Positions 52,698-63,900 of a stretch of 64,000 nucleotides of DNA are shown here, one piece after another (the first letter of the stretch is position 1; each line of letters opens with the position of its first letter). The position numbers and the translations under genes are program-made. The stretch is taken from assembly GCA_920105625.2 (NCBI GenBank), contig OV050030.1, positions 238,483,889 through 238,547,888 of the forward strand, read 5' to 3'. This stretch comes from Clusia tigrina. Its lineage: Eukaryota; Arthropoda; Insecta; Diptera; Clusiidae. Under the pieces are notes generated by a model. The model saw nothing but the letters and a program-made list of their open reading frames with translations. It was not told the origin of the DNA and did no database searches.

Positions 52698-55600
52698 CTT
52701 TGATAGGTGTAGGACGTACCGTATAGAAGTTAGGGCCATTTGAAGTTTTATCAGTGTTTGACTTGGGACTTAAGGGTAGCATAGCTTTGAGCGATAGCTT
52801 AAATTGACAAGAGGCTCGAGTACTTTATTGTTACAAAATTTCAAGGTTTTATGACGCTCCAGTAAAAAGTTACAAGCATTTGTATGTTGCAAACTTTGCT
52901 AGGTGTAGGACGTACCGTATAGAAGTTAGGGCCATTTGAAGTTTTATCAGTGTTTATTTTGGAACTCAAGGGTAGCATAGCTTTGAGCAATAGCTTAAAT
53001 TGACAAAAGGCTCGAGTACTTTATTGTTACAAAATTTGAAGGTTTTATGACGCTCCAGTAAAAAGTTACAAGCATTTGTATGTTGCAAACTTTGATAGGT
53101 GTAGGACGTACCGTATAGAAGTTAGGGCCATTTGAAGTTTTATCAGTGTCTATTTTGGGACTCAAGGGTAGCATAGCTTTGAGCAATAGCTTAAATTGAC
53201 AAGAGGCTCGAGTACTTTATTGTTACAAAAAATCAAGGTTTTATGACGCTCCAGTAAAAAGTTACAAGCATTTGTATGTTGCAAACTTTGATAGGTTTAG
53301 GACGTACCGTATAGAAGTTAGGGCCATTTGAAGTTTTATCAGTGTTTGACTTGGGACTTAAGGGTAGCATAGCTTTGAGCGATAGCTTAAATTGACAAGA
53401 GGCTCGAGTACTTTATTGTTACAAAATTTGAAGGTTTTATGACGCTCCAGTAAAAAGTTACAAGCATTTGTATGTTGCAAACTTTGCTAGGTGTAGGACG
53501 TACCGTATAGAAGTTAGGGCCATTTGAAGTTTTATCAGTGTTTATTTTGGGACTCAAGGGTAGCATAGCTTTGAGCAATAGCTTAAATTGACAAGAGGCT
53601 CGAGTACTTTATTGTTACAAAAAATCAAGGTTTTATGACGCTCCAGTAAAAAGTTACAAGCATTTGCATGTTGCAAACTTTGATAGGTGTAGGACGTACC
53701 GTATAGAAGTTAGAGCCATTTGAAGTCTTTTCAGTGTTTGATTTGGAACTCAACGGTAGCATAGCTTTGAGCGATACCTTAAATTGACAAGAGGCTCGAG
53801 TACTTTATTGTTACAAAATTTCAAGGTTTTATTACGCTCCAGTAAAAAGTTACAAGCATTTGTATGTTGCAAACTTTGATAGGTGTAGGACGTACCGTAT
53901 AGAAGTTAGGGCCATTTGAAGTTTTATCAGTGTCTATTTTGGGACTCAAGGGTAGCATAGCTTTGAGCAATAGCTTAAATTGACAAAAGGCTCGAGTACT
54001 TTATTGTTACAAAATTTGAAGGTTTTATGACGCTCCAGTAAAAAGTTACAAGCATTTGTATGTTGCAAACTTTGATAGGTGTAGGACGTACCGTATAGAA
54101 GTTAGGGCCATTTGAAGTTTTATCAGTGTCTATTTTGGGACTCAAGGGTAGCATAGCTTTGAGCAATAGCTTAAATTGACAAGAGGCTCGAGTACTTTAT
54201 TGTTACAAAAAATCAAGGTTTTATGACGCTCCAGTAAAAAGTTACAAGCATTTGTATGTTGCAAACTTTGATAGGTGTAGGACGTACCGTATAGAAGTTA
54301 GGGCCATTTGAAGTTTTATCAGTGTCTATTTTGGGACTCAAGGGTAGCATAGCTTTGAGCAATAGCTTAAATTGACAAAAGGCTCGAGTACTTTATTGTT
54401 ACAAAATTTGAAGGTTTTATGACGCTCCAGTAAAAAGTTACAAGCATTTGTATGTTGCAAACTTTGATAGGTGTAGGACGTACCGTATAGAAGTTAGGGC
54501 CATTTGAAGTTTTATCAGTGTCTATTTTGGGACTCAAGGGTAGCATAGCTTTGAGCAATAGCTTAAATTGACAAGAGGCTCGAGTACTTTATTGTTACAA
54601 AAAATCAAGGTTTTATGACGCTCCAGTAAAAAGTTACAAGCATTTGTATGTTGCAAACTTTGATAGGTTTAGGACGTACCGTATAGAAGTTAGGGCCATT
54701 TGAAGTTTTATCAGTGTTTGACTTGGGACTTAAGGGTAGCATAGCTTTGAGCGATAGCTTAAATTGACAAGAGGCTCGAGTACTTTATTGTTACAAAATT
54801 TCAAGGTTTTATGACGCTCCAGTAAAAAGTTACAAGCATTTGTATGTTGCAAACTTTGCTAGGTGTAGGACGTACCGTATAGAAGTTAGGGCCATTTGAA
54901 GTTTTATCAGTGTTTATTTTGGGACTCAAGGGTAGCATAGCTTTGAGCAATAGCTTAAATTGACAAGAGGCTCGAGTACTTTATTGTTACAAAAAATCAA
55001 GGTTTTATGACGCTCCAGTAAAAAGTTACAAGCATTTGTATGTTGCAAACTTTGATAGGTTTAGGACGTACCGTATAGAAGTTAGGGCCATTTGAAGTTT
55101 TATCAGTGTTTGACTTGGGACTTAAGGGTAGCATAGCTTTGAGCGATAGCTTAAATTGACAAGAGGCTCGAGTACTTTATTGTTACAAAATTTCAAGGTT
55201 TTATGACGCTCCAGTAAAAAGTTACAAGCATTTGTATGTTCCAAACTTTGATAGGTGTAGGACGTACCGTATAGAAGTTAGGGCCATTTGAAGTTTTATC
55301 AGTGTCTATTTTGGGACTCAAGGGTAGCATAGCTTTGAGCAATAGCTTAAATTGACAAGAGGCTCGAGTACTTTATTGTTACAAAAAATCAAGGTTTTAT
55401 GACGCTCCAGTAAAAAGTTACAAGCATTTGTATGTTGCAAACTTTGATAGGTTTAGGACGTACCGTATAGAAGTTAGGGCCATTTGAAGTTTTATCAGTG
55501 TTTGACTTGGGACTTAAGGGTAGCATAGCTTTGAGCGATAGCTTAAATTGACAAGAGGCTCGAGTACTTTATTGTTACAAAATTTCAAGGTTTTATGACG

Positions 55601-56422
55601 CTCCAGTAAAAAGTTACAAGCATTTGTATGTTGCAAACTTTGATAGGTGTAGGACGTACCGTATAGAAGTTAGGGCCATTTGAAGTTTTATCAGTGTTTA
55701 TTTTGGGACTCAAGGGTAGCATAGCTTTGAGCAATAGCTTAAATTGACAAGAGGCTCGAGTACTTTATTGTTACAAAAAATCAAGGTTTTATGACGCTCC
55801 AGTAAAAATTTACAAGCATTTGCATGTTGCAAACTTTGATAGGTGTAGGACGTACCGTATAGAAGTTAGAGCCATTTGAAGTCTTTTCAGTGTTTGATTT
55901 GGAACTCAACGGTAGCATAGCTTTGAGCGATACCTTAAATTGACAAGAGGCTCGAGTACTTTATTGTTACAAAATTTCAAGGTTTTATTACGCTCCAGTA
56001 AAAAGTTACAAGCATTTGTATGTTGCAAACTTTGATAGGTGTAGGACGTACCGTATAGAAGTTAGAGCCATTTGAAAATTTTATCAGTGTTTGATTTGGG
56101 ACTCAAGGGCAGCATAGCTATGAGCGATAGCTGAAATTGACAAGAGGCTCGAGTACTTTATTGTTACAAAATTTCAAGGTTTTATGACGCTCCAGTAAAA
56201 AGTTACAAGCATTTGTATGTTGCAAACTTTGCTAGGTGTAGGACGTACCGTATAGAAGTTAGGGCCATTTGAAGTTTTATCAGTGTTTATTTTGGGACTC
56301 AAGGGTAGCATAGCTTTGAGCAATAGCTTAAATTGACAAGAGGCTCGAGTACTTTATTGTTACAAAAAATCAAGGTTTTATGACGCTCCAGTAAAAATTT
56401 ACAAGCATTTGCATGTTGCAAA
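52698..56422. repeat. 19-monomer HOR, copy 2 (3,725 bp)
   Basis: It directly follows copy 1 with matching order, including the 'gcgatagctg' 197-bp monomer at 56030. Small differences: the first monomer begins 'ggtgtagg' rather than 'ggtttagg', 53286 has 'ttgaagg' for 'ttcaagg', and 55246 begins just after 'gttccaaac'. After 56456 the order diverges. Confidence 0.9.
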
Positions 56423-57599
56423 CTTTGATAGGTGTAGGACGTACCGTATAGAAGTTAGAGCCATTTGAAGTCTTTTCAGTGTTTGATTTGGAACTCAACG
56501 GTAGCATAGCTTTGAGCGATACCTTAAATTGACAAGAGGCTCGAGTACTTTATTGTTACAAAATTTCAAGGTTTTATTACGCTCCAGTAAAAAGTTACAA
56601 GCATTTGTATGTTGCAAACTTTGATAGGTGTAGGACGTACCGTATAGAAGTTAGAACCATTTGAAAATTTTATCAGTGTTTGATTTGGGACTCAAGGGCA
56701 GCATAGCTATGAGCGAAAGCTGAAATTGACAAGAGGCTCGAGTACTTTATTGTTACAAAATTTCAAGGTTTTATGACGCTCCAGTAAAAAGTTACAAGCA
56801 TTTGTATGTTGCAAACTTTGATAGGTGTAGGACGTACCGTATAGAAGTTAGGGCCATTTGAAGTTTTATCAGTGTTTATTTTGGAACTCAAGGGTAGCAT
56901 AGCTTTGAGCAATAGCTTAAATTGACAAGAGGCTCGAGTACTTTATTGTTACAAAATTTCAAGGTTTTATGACGCTCCAGTAAAAAGTTACAAGCATTTG
57001 TATGTTGCAAACTTTGCTAGGTGTAGGACGTACCGTATAGAAGTTAGGGCCATTTGAAGTTTTATCAGTGTTTATTTTGGGACTCAAGGGTAGCATAGCT
57101 TTGAGCAATAGCTTAAATTGACAAAAGGCTCGAGTACTTTATTGTTACAAAATTTGAAGGTTTTATGACGCTCCAGTAAAAAGTTACAAGCATTTGTATG
57201 TTGCAAACTTTGCTAGGTGTAGGACGTACCGTATAGAAGTTAGGGCCATTTGAAGTTTTATCAGTGTTTATTTTGGGACTCAAGGGTAGCATAGCTTTGA
57301 GCAATAGCTTAAATTGACAAAAGGCTCGAGTACTTTATTGTTACAAAATTTGAAGGTTTTATGACGCTCCAGTAAAAAGTTACAAGCATTTGTATGTTGC
57401 AAACTTTGATAGGTGTAGGACGTACCGTATAGAAGTTAGGGCCATTTGAAGTTTTATCAGTGTCTATTTTGGGACTCAAGGGTAGCATAGCTTTGAGCAA
57501 TAGCTTAAATTGACAAGAGGCTCGAGTACTTTATTGTTACAAAAAATCAAGGTTTTATGACGCTCCAGTAAAAAGTTACAAGCATTTGTATGTTGCAAA
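56423..57599. repeat. Fragment resembling part of the 16-monomer HOR
   Basis: tcttttcag (56423), 197 (56619), aactc (56816), gctagg/caaaagg (57012, 57208) and gtctatttt (57404) follow the order of 44463-45835 with one 197-bp monomer fewer. The two core HOR families therefore share building blocks. Confidence 0.75.
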
Positions 57600-58187
57600 C
57601 TTTGATAGGTGTAGGATGTACCGTATAGAAGTTAGGGCCATTTGAAGTTTTATCAGTGTTTATTTTGGGACTCAAGGGTAGCATAGCTTTGAGCAATAGC
57701 TTAAATTGACAAGAGGCTCGAGTACTTTATTGTTACAAAAAATCAAGGTTTTATGACGCTCCAGTAAAAAGTTACAAGCATTTGTATGTTGCAAACTTTG
57801 ATAGGTGTAGGACGTACCGTATAGAAGTTAGGGCCATCTGAAGTTTTATCAGTGTCTGATTTGGGTCTCAAGGGTAGCATAGCTTTGAGCGATAGCTTAA
57901 ATTGAGAAGAGGCTCGAGTACTTTATTGTTACAAAATTTCAAGGTTTTATGACGCTTTAGTAAAAAGTTACAAGCATTTGTATGTTGCAAACTTTGCTAG
58001 GTGTAGGACGTACCGTATAGAAGTTAGGGCCATTTGAAGTTTTATCAGTGTTTATTTTGGAACTCAAGGGTAGCATAGCTTTGAGCAATAGCTTAAATTG
58101 ACAAGAGGCTCGAATACTTTATTGTTACAAAAAATCAAGGTTTTATGACGCTCCAGTAAAAAGTTACAAGCATTTGTATGTTGCAAA
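57600..58187. repeat. Right edge of the core
   Basis: Three monomers: 'ggatgtacc' (57600), 'catctgaag/gtctg' with 'attgagaag' and 'gctttag' (57796), and gctagg/aactc/cgaatac (57992). Private single-base changes become more frequent here than in 39-57 kb. Confidence 0.65.
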
Positions 58188-59560
58188 CCTTGATATTTGT
58201 AGGACGTACCGTATATAAGTTAGGACCATTTGAAGTTTTATCAGTGTTTATTTTGGGACTCAAGGGTATCATAGCTTTGAGCTATAGCTTAAATTGACAA
58301 GAGGCTCGAGTACTTTATTGTTACAAAAAATCAAGGTTTTATGACGCTCCAGTAAAAAGTTACAAGCATTTGTATGTTGCAAACTTTGATAGGTTTAGGA
58401 CGTACCGTATAGAAGTTAGGGCCATTTGAAGTTTTATCAGTGTTTGACTTGGGACTTAAGGGTAGCATAGCTTTGAGCGATAGCTTAAATTGACAAGAGG
58501 CTCGAGTACTTTATTGTTACCAAATTTCAAGGTTTTATGACGCTCCAGTAAAAAGTTACAAGCATTTGCATGTTGCAAACTTTGATAGGTGTAGGACGTA
58601 CCGTATAGAAGTTAGAGCCATTTGAAGTCTTTTCAGTGTTTGATTTGGAACTCAACGGTAGCATAGCTTTGAGCGATAGCTTAAATTGACAAGAGGCTCG
58701 AGTACTTTATTGTTACAAAATTTCAAGGTTTTATTACGCTCCAGTAAAAAGTTACAAGCATTTGTATGTTGCAAACTTTGATAGGTGTAGGACGTACCGT
58801 ATAGAACTTAGAGCCATTTGAAAATTTTATCAGTGTTTGATTTGGAACTCAAGGGCAGCATAGCTATGAGCGAAAGCTGAAATTGACAAGAGGCTCGAGT
58901 ACTTTATTGTTACAAAATTTCAAGGTTTTATGACGCTCCAGTAAAATGTTACAAGCATTTGTATGTTGCAAACTTTGATAGGTGTAGGACGTACCGTATA
59001 GACGTTAGGGCCATTTGAAGTTTTATCAGTGTCTGACTTGGGACTCAAGGGTAGCATAGCTTTGAGCGATAGCTTAAATTGACAAGAGGCTCGAGTACTT
59101 TATTGTTACAAAATTTCAAGGTTTTATGACGCTCCAGTAAAAAGTTACAAGCATTTGTATGTTGCAAACTTTGCTAGGTGTAGGACGTACCGTATAGAAG
59201 TTAGGGCCATTTGAAGTTTTATCAGTGTTTATTTTGGGACTCAAGGGTAGCATAGCTTTGAGCAATAGCTTAAATTGACAAGAGGCTCGAGTACTTTATT
59301 GTTACAAAAAATCAAGGTTTTATGACGCTCCAGTAAAAAGTTACAAGCATTTGTATGTTGCAAACTTTGATAGGTGTAGGACGTACCGTATAGAAGTTAG
59401 GGCCATTTGAAGTTTTATCAGTGTTTATTTTGGAACTCAAGGGTAGCATAGCTTTGAGCAATAGCTTAAATTGACAAGAGGCTCGAATACTTTATTGTTA
59501 CAAAAAATCAAGGTTTTATGACGCTCCAGTAAAAAGTTACAAGCATTTGTATGTTGCAAA
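58188..59560. repeat. 7-monomer module (1,373 bp), right-flank copy 1
   Basis: The order gatattt-type gatagttg, ggtttagg/accaa, tcttttcag, 197 (58776), gtctg, gctagg, gatagg/cgaatac equals the module at 27410, 30744 and 37205. Confidence 0.8.
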
Positions 59561-60463
59561 CCTTGATAGTTGTAGGACGTACCGTATAGAAGTTAGGGCC
59601 ATTTGAAGTTTTATCAGTGTTTAGAATTGGGACTCAAGGGTATCATAGCTTTGAGCAATAGCTTAAATTGACAAGAGGCTCGAGTACTTTATTGTTACAA
59701 AAAATCAAGGTTTTATGACGCTCCAGTAAAAAGTTACAAGCATTTGTATGTTGCAAACTTTGATAGTTTTAGGACGTACCGTATAGAAGTTAGGGCCATT
59801 TGAAGTTTTATCAGTGTTTGACTTGGGACTTAAGGGTAGCATAGCTTTGAGCGATAGCTTAAATTGACAAGAGGCTCGAGTACTTTATTGTTGCCAAATT
59901 TCAAGGTTTTATGACGCTCCAGTAAAAAGTTACAAGCATTTGCATGTTGCAAACTTTGATAGGTGTAGGACGTACCGTATAGAAGTTAGAGCCATTTGAA
60001 GTCTTTTCAGTGTTTGATTTGGAACTCAACGGTAGCATAGCTTTGAGCGATAGCTTAAATTGACAAGAGGCTCGAGTACTTTATTGTTACAAAATTTCAA
60101 GGTTTTATTACGCTCCAGTAAAAAGTTACAAGCATTTGTATGTTGCAAACTTTGATAGGTGTAGGACGTACCATATAGAAGTTAGAGCCATTTGAAAATT
60201 TTATCAGTGTTTGATTTGGGACTCAAGGGCAGCATAGCTATGAGCGAAAGCTGAAATTGACAAGAGGCTCGAGTACTTTATTGTTACAAAATTTCAAGGT
60301 TTTATGACGCTCCAGTAAAAAGTTACAAGCATTTGTATGTTGCAAACTTTGATAGGTGTAGGACGTACCGTATAGAAGTTAGGGCCATTTGAAGTTTTAT
60401 CAGTGTCTGATTTGGGACTCAAGGGTAGCATAGCTTTGAGCGATAGCTTAAATTGACAAGAGG

Positions 60464-60473
60464 CTCGAGTACT
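60464..60473. other. Overlapping palindromes CTCGAG/AGTACT (XhoI/ScaI sites)
   Basis: Monomer positions 118-127 read CTCGAGTACT, two 6-bp palindromes sharing AG. The pair occurs in the large majority of monomers. The 'cgaatac' class and the 'ctagag' class lose the XhoI site, and the 'cgaatac' class also loses ScaI. An XhoI or ScaI digest should therefore give a 196-bp ladder with missing-site multimers. This is a useful diagnostic rather than a demonstrated regulatory site. Confidence 0.7.
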
Positions 60474-60519
60474 TTATTGTTACAAAATTTCAAGGTTTTA
60501 TGACGCTCCAGTAAAAAGT

Positions 60520-60533
60520 TACAAGCATTTGTA
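60520..60533. other. Short perfect dyad TACAA-GCAT-TTGTA in the monomer
   Basis: Monomer positions 174-187 form a perfect 5-bp inverted repeat around a 4-base centre and recur in most monomers. Variants 'taaaagc' and 'tttgcatg' in some classes break one arm. It could form a small hairpin or be a binding site for a dimeric protein. No function is shown by the sequence itself. Confidence 0.55.
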
Positions 60534-60934
60534 TGTTGCAAACTTTGCTAGGTGTAGGACGTACCGTATAGAAGTTAGGGCCATTTGAAGTTTTATCAGT
60601 GTTTATTTTGGGACTCAAGGGTAGCATAGCTTTGAGCAATAGCTTAAATTGACAAGAGGCTCGAGTACTTTATTGTTACAAAATTTCAAGGTTTTATGAC
60701 GCTCCAGTAAAAAGTTACAAGCATTTGTATGTTGCAAACTTTGCTAGGTGTAGGACGTACCGTATAGAAGTTAGGGCCATTTGAAATTTTATCAGTGTTT
60801 GATTTGGAACTCAAGGGTAGCATACCTTTGACCGATAGCTTAAATTGACAAGAGGCTCGAGTACTTTATTGTTACAAAGTTTCAAGGTTTTATGACGCTC
60901 CAGTAAAAAGTTAGAAGCATTTGTATGTTGCAAA

Positions 60935-63900
60935 CTTTGATAGGTGTAGGACGTACCGTATATTAGTTAGGGCCATTTGTAGTTTTATCAGTGTTGGATT
61001 TGGGACTCAAGGGTAGCATAGCTTTGAGCGATAACTTAAATTGACAAGAGGCTCGAGTACTTTATTGTTACAAAATTTGAAGGTTTTATGACGCTCCAGT
61101 AAAAAGTTACACGCATTTGTATGTTGCAAACTTTGATAGGTGTAGGACGTACCGTATAGAAGTTAGGGCCATTTGAAGTTTTATCAGTGTCTATTTTGGG
61201 ACTCAAGGGTAGCATAGCTTTGAGCAATAGCTTAAATTGACAAGAGGCTCGAGTACTTTATTGTTACAATAAATCAAGGTTTTATGACGCTCCAGTAAAA
61301 AGTTACAAGCATTTGTATGTTGCAAACTTTGATAGTGTAGGACGTACCGTATAGAAGTTAGGGCCATTTGAAGTTTTATCAGTGTTTATTTTGGGACTCA
61401 AGGGTGTCATAGCTTTGAGCAATAGCTTAAATTGACAAGAGGCTCGAGTACTTTATTGTTACAAAAAATCAAGGTTTTATGACGCTCCAGTAAAAAGTTA
61501 CAAGCATTTGTATGTTGCAAACTTTGATAGGTGTAGGACGTACCGTATAGAAGTTAGGGCACACGAGGTTTTATCAGTGTTTGATTTGGGACTCAAGGGT
61601 AGCATAGCTTTGAGCAATAGCTTAAATTGACAAGAGGCTCGAATACTTTATTGTTAAAAAAAATCAAGGTTTTATGACGCTCCAGTAAAAAGTTACAAGC
61701 ATTTGTATGTTGCAAACCTTGATAGTTGTAGGACGTACCGTATAGAAGTTAGGGCCATTTGAAGTTTTATCAGTGTTTATTTTGGGACTCAAGGGTATCA
61801 TAGCTTTGAGCAATAGCTTAAATTGACAAGAGGCTCGAGTACTTTATTGTTACAAAAAATCAAGGTTTTATGACGCTCCAGTAAAAAGTTACAAGCATTT
61901 GTATGTTGCAAACTTTGATAGGTTTAGGACGTACCGTATAGAAGTTAGGGCCATTTGAAGTTTTATCAGTGTTTGACTTGGGACTTAAGGCTAGCATAGC
62001 TTTGAGCGATAGCTTAAATTGACAAGAGGCTCGAGAACATTATTGTTACCAAATTTCAAGGTTTTATGACGCTCCAGTAAAAAGTTACAAGCATTTGCAT
62101 GTTGCAAACTTTGATAGGTGTAGGACGTACCGTATAGAAGTTAGAGCCATTTGAAGTCTTTTCAGTGTTTGATTTGGAACTCAACGGTAGCATAGCTTTG
62201 AGCGATAGCTTAAATTGACAAGACGCTCGAGTACTTTATTGTTACAAAGTTTCAAGGTTTTATGACGCTCCAGTAAAAAGTTACAAGCATTTGTATGTTG
62301 CAAACTTTGATAGGTGTAGGACGTACCGTATATTAGTTAGGGCCATTTGTAGTTTTATCAGTGTTGGATTTGGGACTCAAGGGTAGCATAGCTTTGAGCG
62401 ATAGCTTAAATTGACAAGAGGCTCGAGTACTTTATTGTTACAAAATTTGAAGGTTTTATGACGCTCCAGTAAAAAGTTACAAGCATTTGTATGTTGCAAA
62501 CTTTGATAGGTGTAGGACGTACCGTATAGAAGTTAGGGCCATTTGAAGTTTTATCAGTGTGTGATTTGGGACTCAAGGGTAGCATAGCTTTGAGCGATAG
62601 CTTAAATTGACAAGAGGCTCGAGTACTTTATTGTTACAAAATTTCAAGGTTTTATGACGCTCCAGTAAAAAGTTACAAGCATTTGTATGTTGCAAACTTT
62701 GCTAGGTGTAGGACGTACCGTATAGAAGTTAGGGCCATTTGAAGTTTTATCAGTGTTTATTTTGGGACTCAAGGGTAGCATAGCTTTGAGCAATAGCTTA
62801 AATTGACAAGAGGCTCGAATACTTTATTGTTACAAAAAATCAAGGTTTTATGACGCTCCAGTAAAAAGTTACAAGCATTTGTATGTTGCAAACCTTGATA
62901 GTTGTAGGACGTACCGTATAGAAGTTAGGGCCATTTGAAGTTTTATCAGTGTTGGATTTGGGACTCAAGGGTAGCATAGCTTTGAGCGATAGCTTAAATT
63001 GACAAGAGGCTCGAGTACTTTATTGTTATCAAATTTCAAGGTTTTATGACGCTCCAGTAAAAAGTTACAAGTATTTGTATGTTGCAAACGTTGATAGGTG
63101 TAGGACGTACCGTATAGAAGTTAGAGCCATTTGAAAATTTTATCAGTGTTTGATTTGGGACTCAAGGGCAGCATAGCTATGAGCGAAAGTTGAAATGGAC
63201 AAGAGGCTCGAGTACTTTATTGTTACAAAATTTCAAGGTTTTATGACGCTCCAGTAAAAAGTTACAAGCATTTGTATGTTGCAAACTTTGATAGGTGTAG
63301 GACGTACCGTATAGAAGTTAGGGCCATTTGAAGTTTTATCAGTGTCTGATTTGGGAATCAAGGGTAGCATAGCTTTGAGCGATAGCTTAAATTGACAAGA
63401 GGCTCGAGTACTTTATTGTTACAAAATTTCAAGGTTTTATGACGCTCCAGTAAAAAGTTACAAGCATTTGTATGTTGCAAACTTTGCTAGGTGTAGGACG
63501 TACCGTATAGAAGTTAGGGCCATTTGAAGTTTTATCAGTGTTTATTTTGGGACTCAAGGGTAGCATAGCTTTGAGCAATAGCTTAAATTGACAAGAGGCT
63601 CGAATACTTTATTGTTACAAAAAATCAAGGTTTTATGACGCTCCAGTAAAAAGTTACAAGCATTTGTATGTTGCAAACTTTGATAGGTGTAGGACGTACC
63701 GTATAGAAGTTAGGGCCCTTTGAAGTTTTATCAATGTTTATTTTGGGACTCAAGGGTAGCATAGCTTTGAGCAATAGCTTAAATTGACAAGAGGCTCGAG
63801 TACTTTATTGTTACAAAAAATCGAGGTTTTATGACGCTCCAGTAAAAAGTTACAAGCATTTGTATGTTGCAAACTTTGATAGGTGTAGGACGTACCGTAT

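Larger units (their letters stand above)
60347..60542 (+). repeat. Representative near-consensus monomer (196 bp)
   Basis: This copy is close to the majority sequence and differs mainly at 'gtctgatt', where many copies have 'gtttgatt'. Numbering from its first base, landmarks are: gacgtaccgtatag at 16-29, gttagggcc at 32-40, TTTT at 49-52, gggtagcatagc at 77-88, CTCGAG at 118-123 overlapping AGTACT at 122-127, ttgttacaa at 131-139, AAAATTT at 138-144, TTTT at 150-153, gacgctccag at 156-165, and AAAAA at 167-171. Diagnostic variable sites are 1-10 (gatagg, gctagg, gatagttg), 28-30, 37-47, 49-55, 58-68, 71-100, 112-118 and 138-147. The segments 101-111 and 155-166 vary least. No CENP-B box (TTCGnnnnAnnCGGG) is present. 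Confidence 0.9.
59561..60934. repeat. 7-monomer module, right-flank copy 2
   Basis: It directly follows the previous copy. The first monomer is 197 bp because 'gtttagaattggg' has an extra base. The sequence of types is the same through gctagg (60543). The seventh monomer (60739) has switched to 'cataccttt'. The 197-bp class member is at 60150. Confidence 0.8.

Noticed and set aside
10095..61227. Recurrent antisense reading frames of 63-79 codons with nearly identical translations
   Set aside because: Most run within a single monomer, and nearly all begin at TTG ('gagcaa' read in reverse). Most are open only where a monomer has 'ttgaagg' (which removes a TGA) followed by one with 'gagcaatag'. 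They track satellite alleles, not selection, and monomer length is not a multiple of three.
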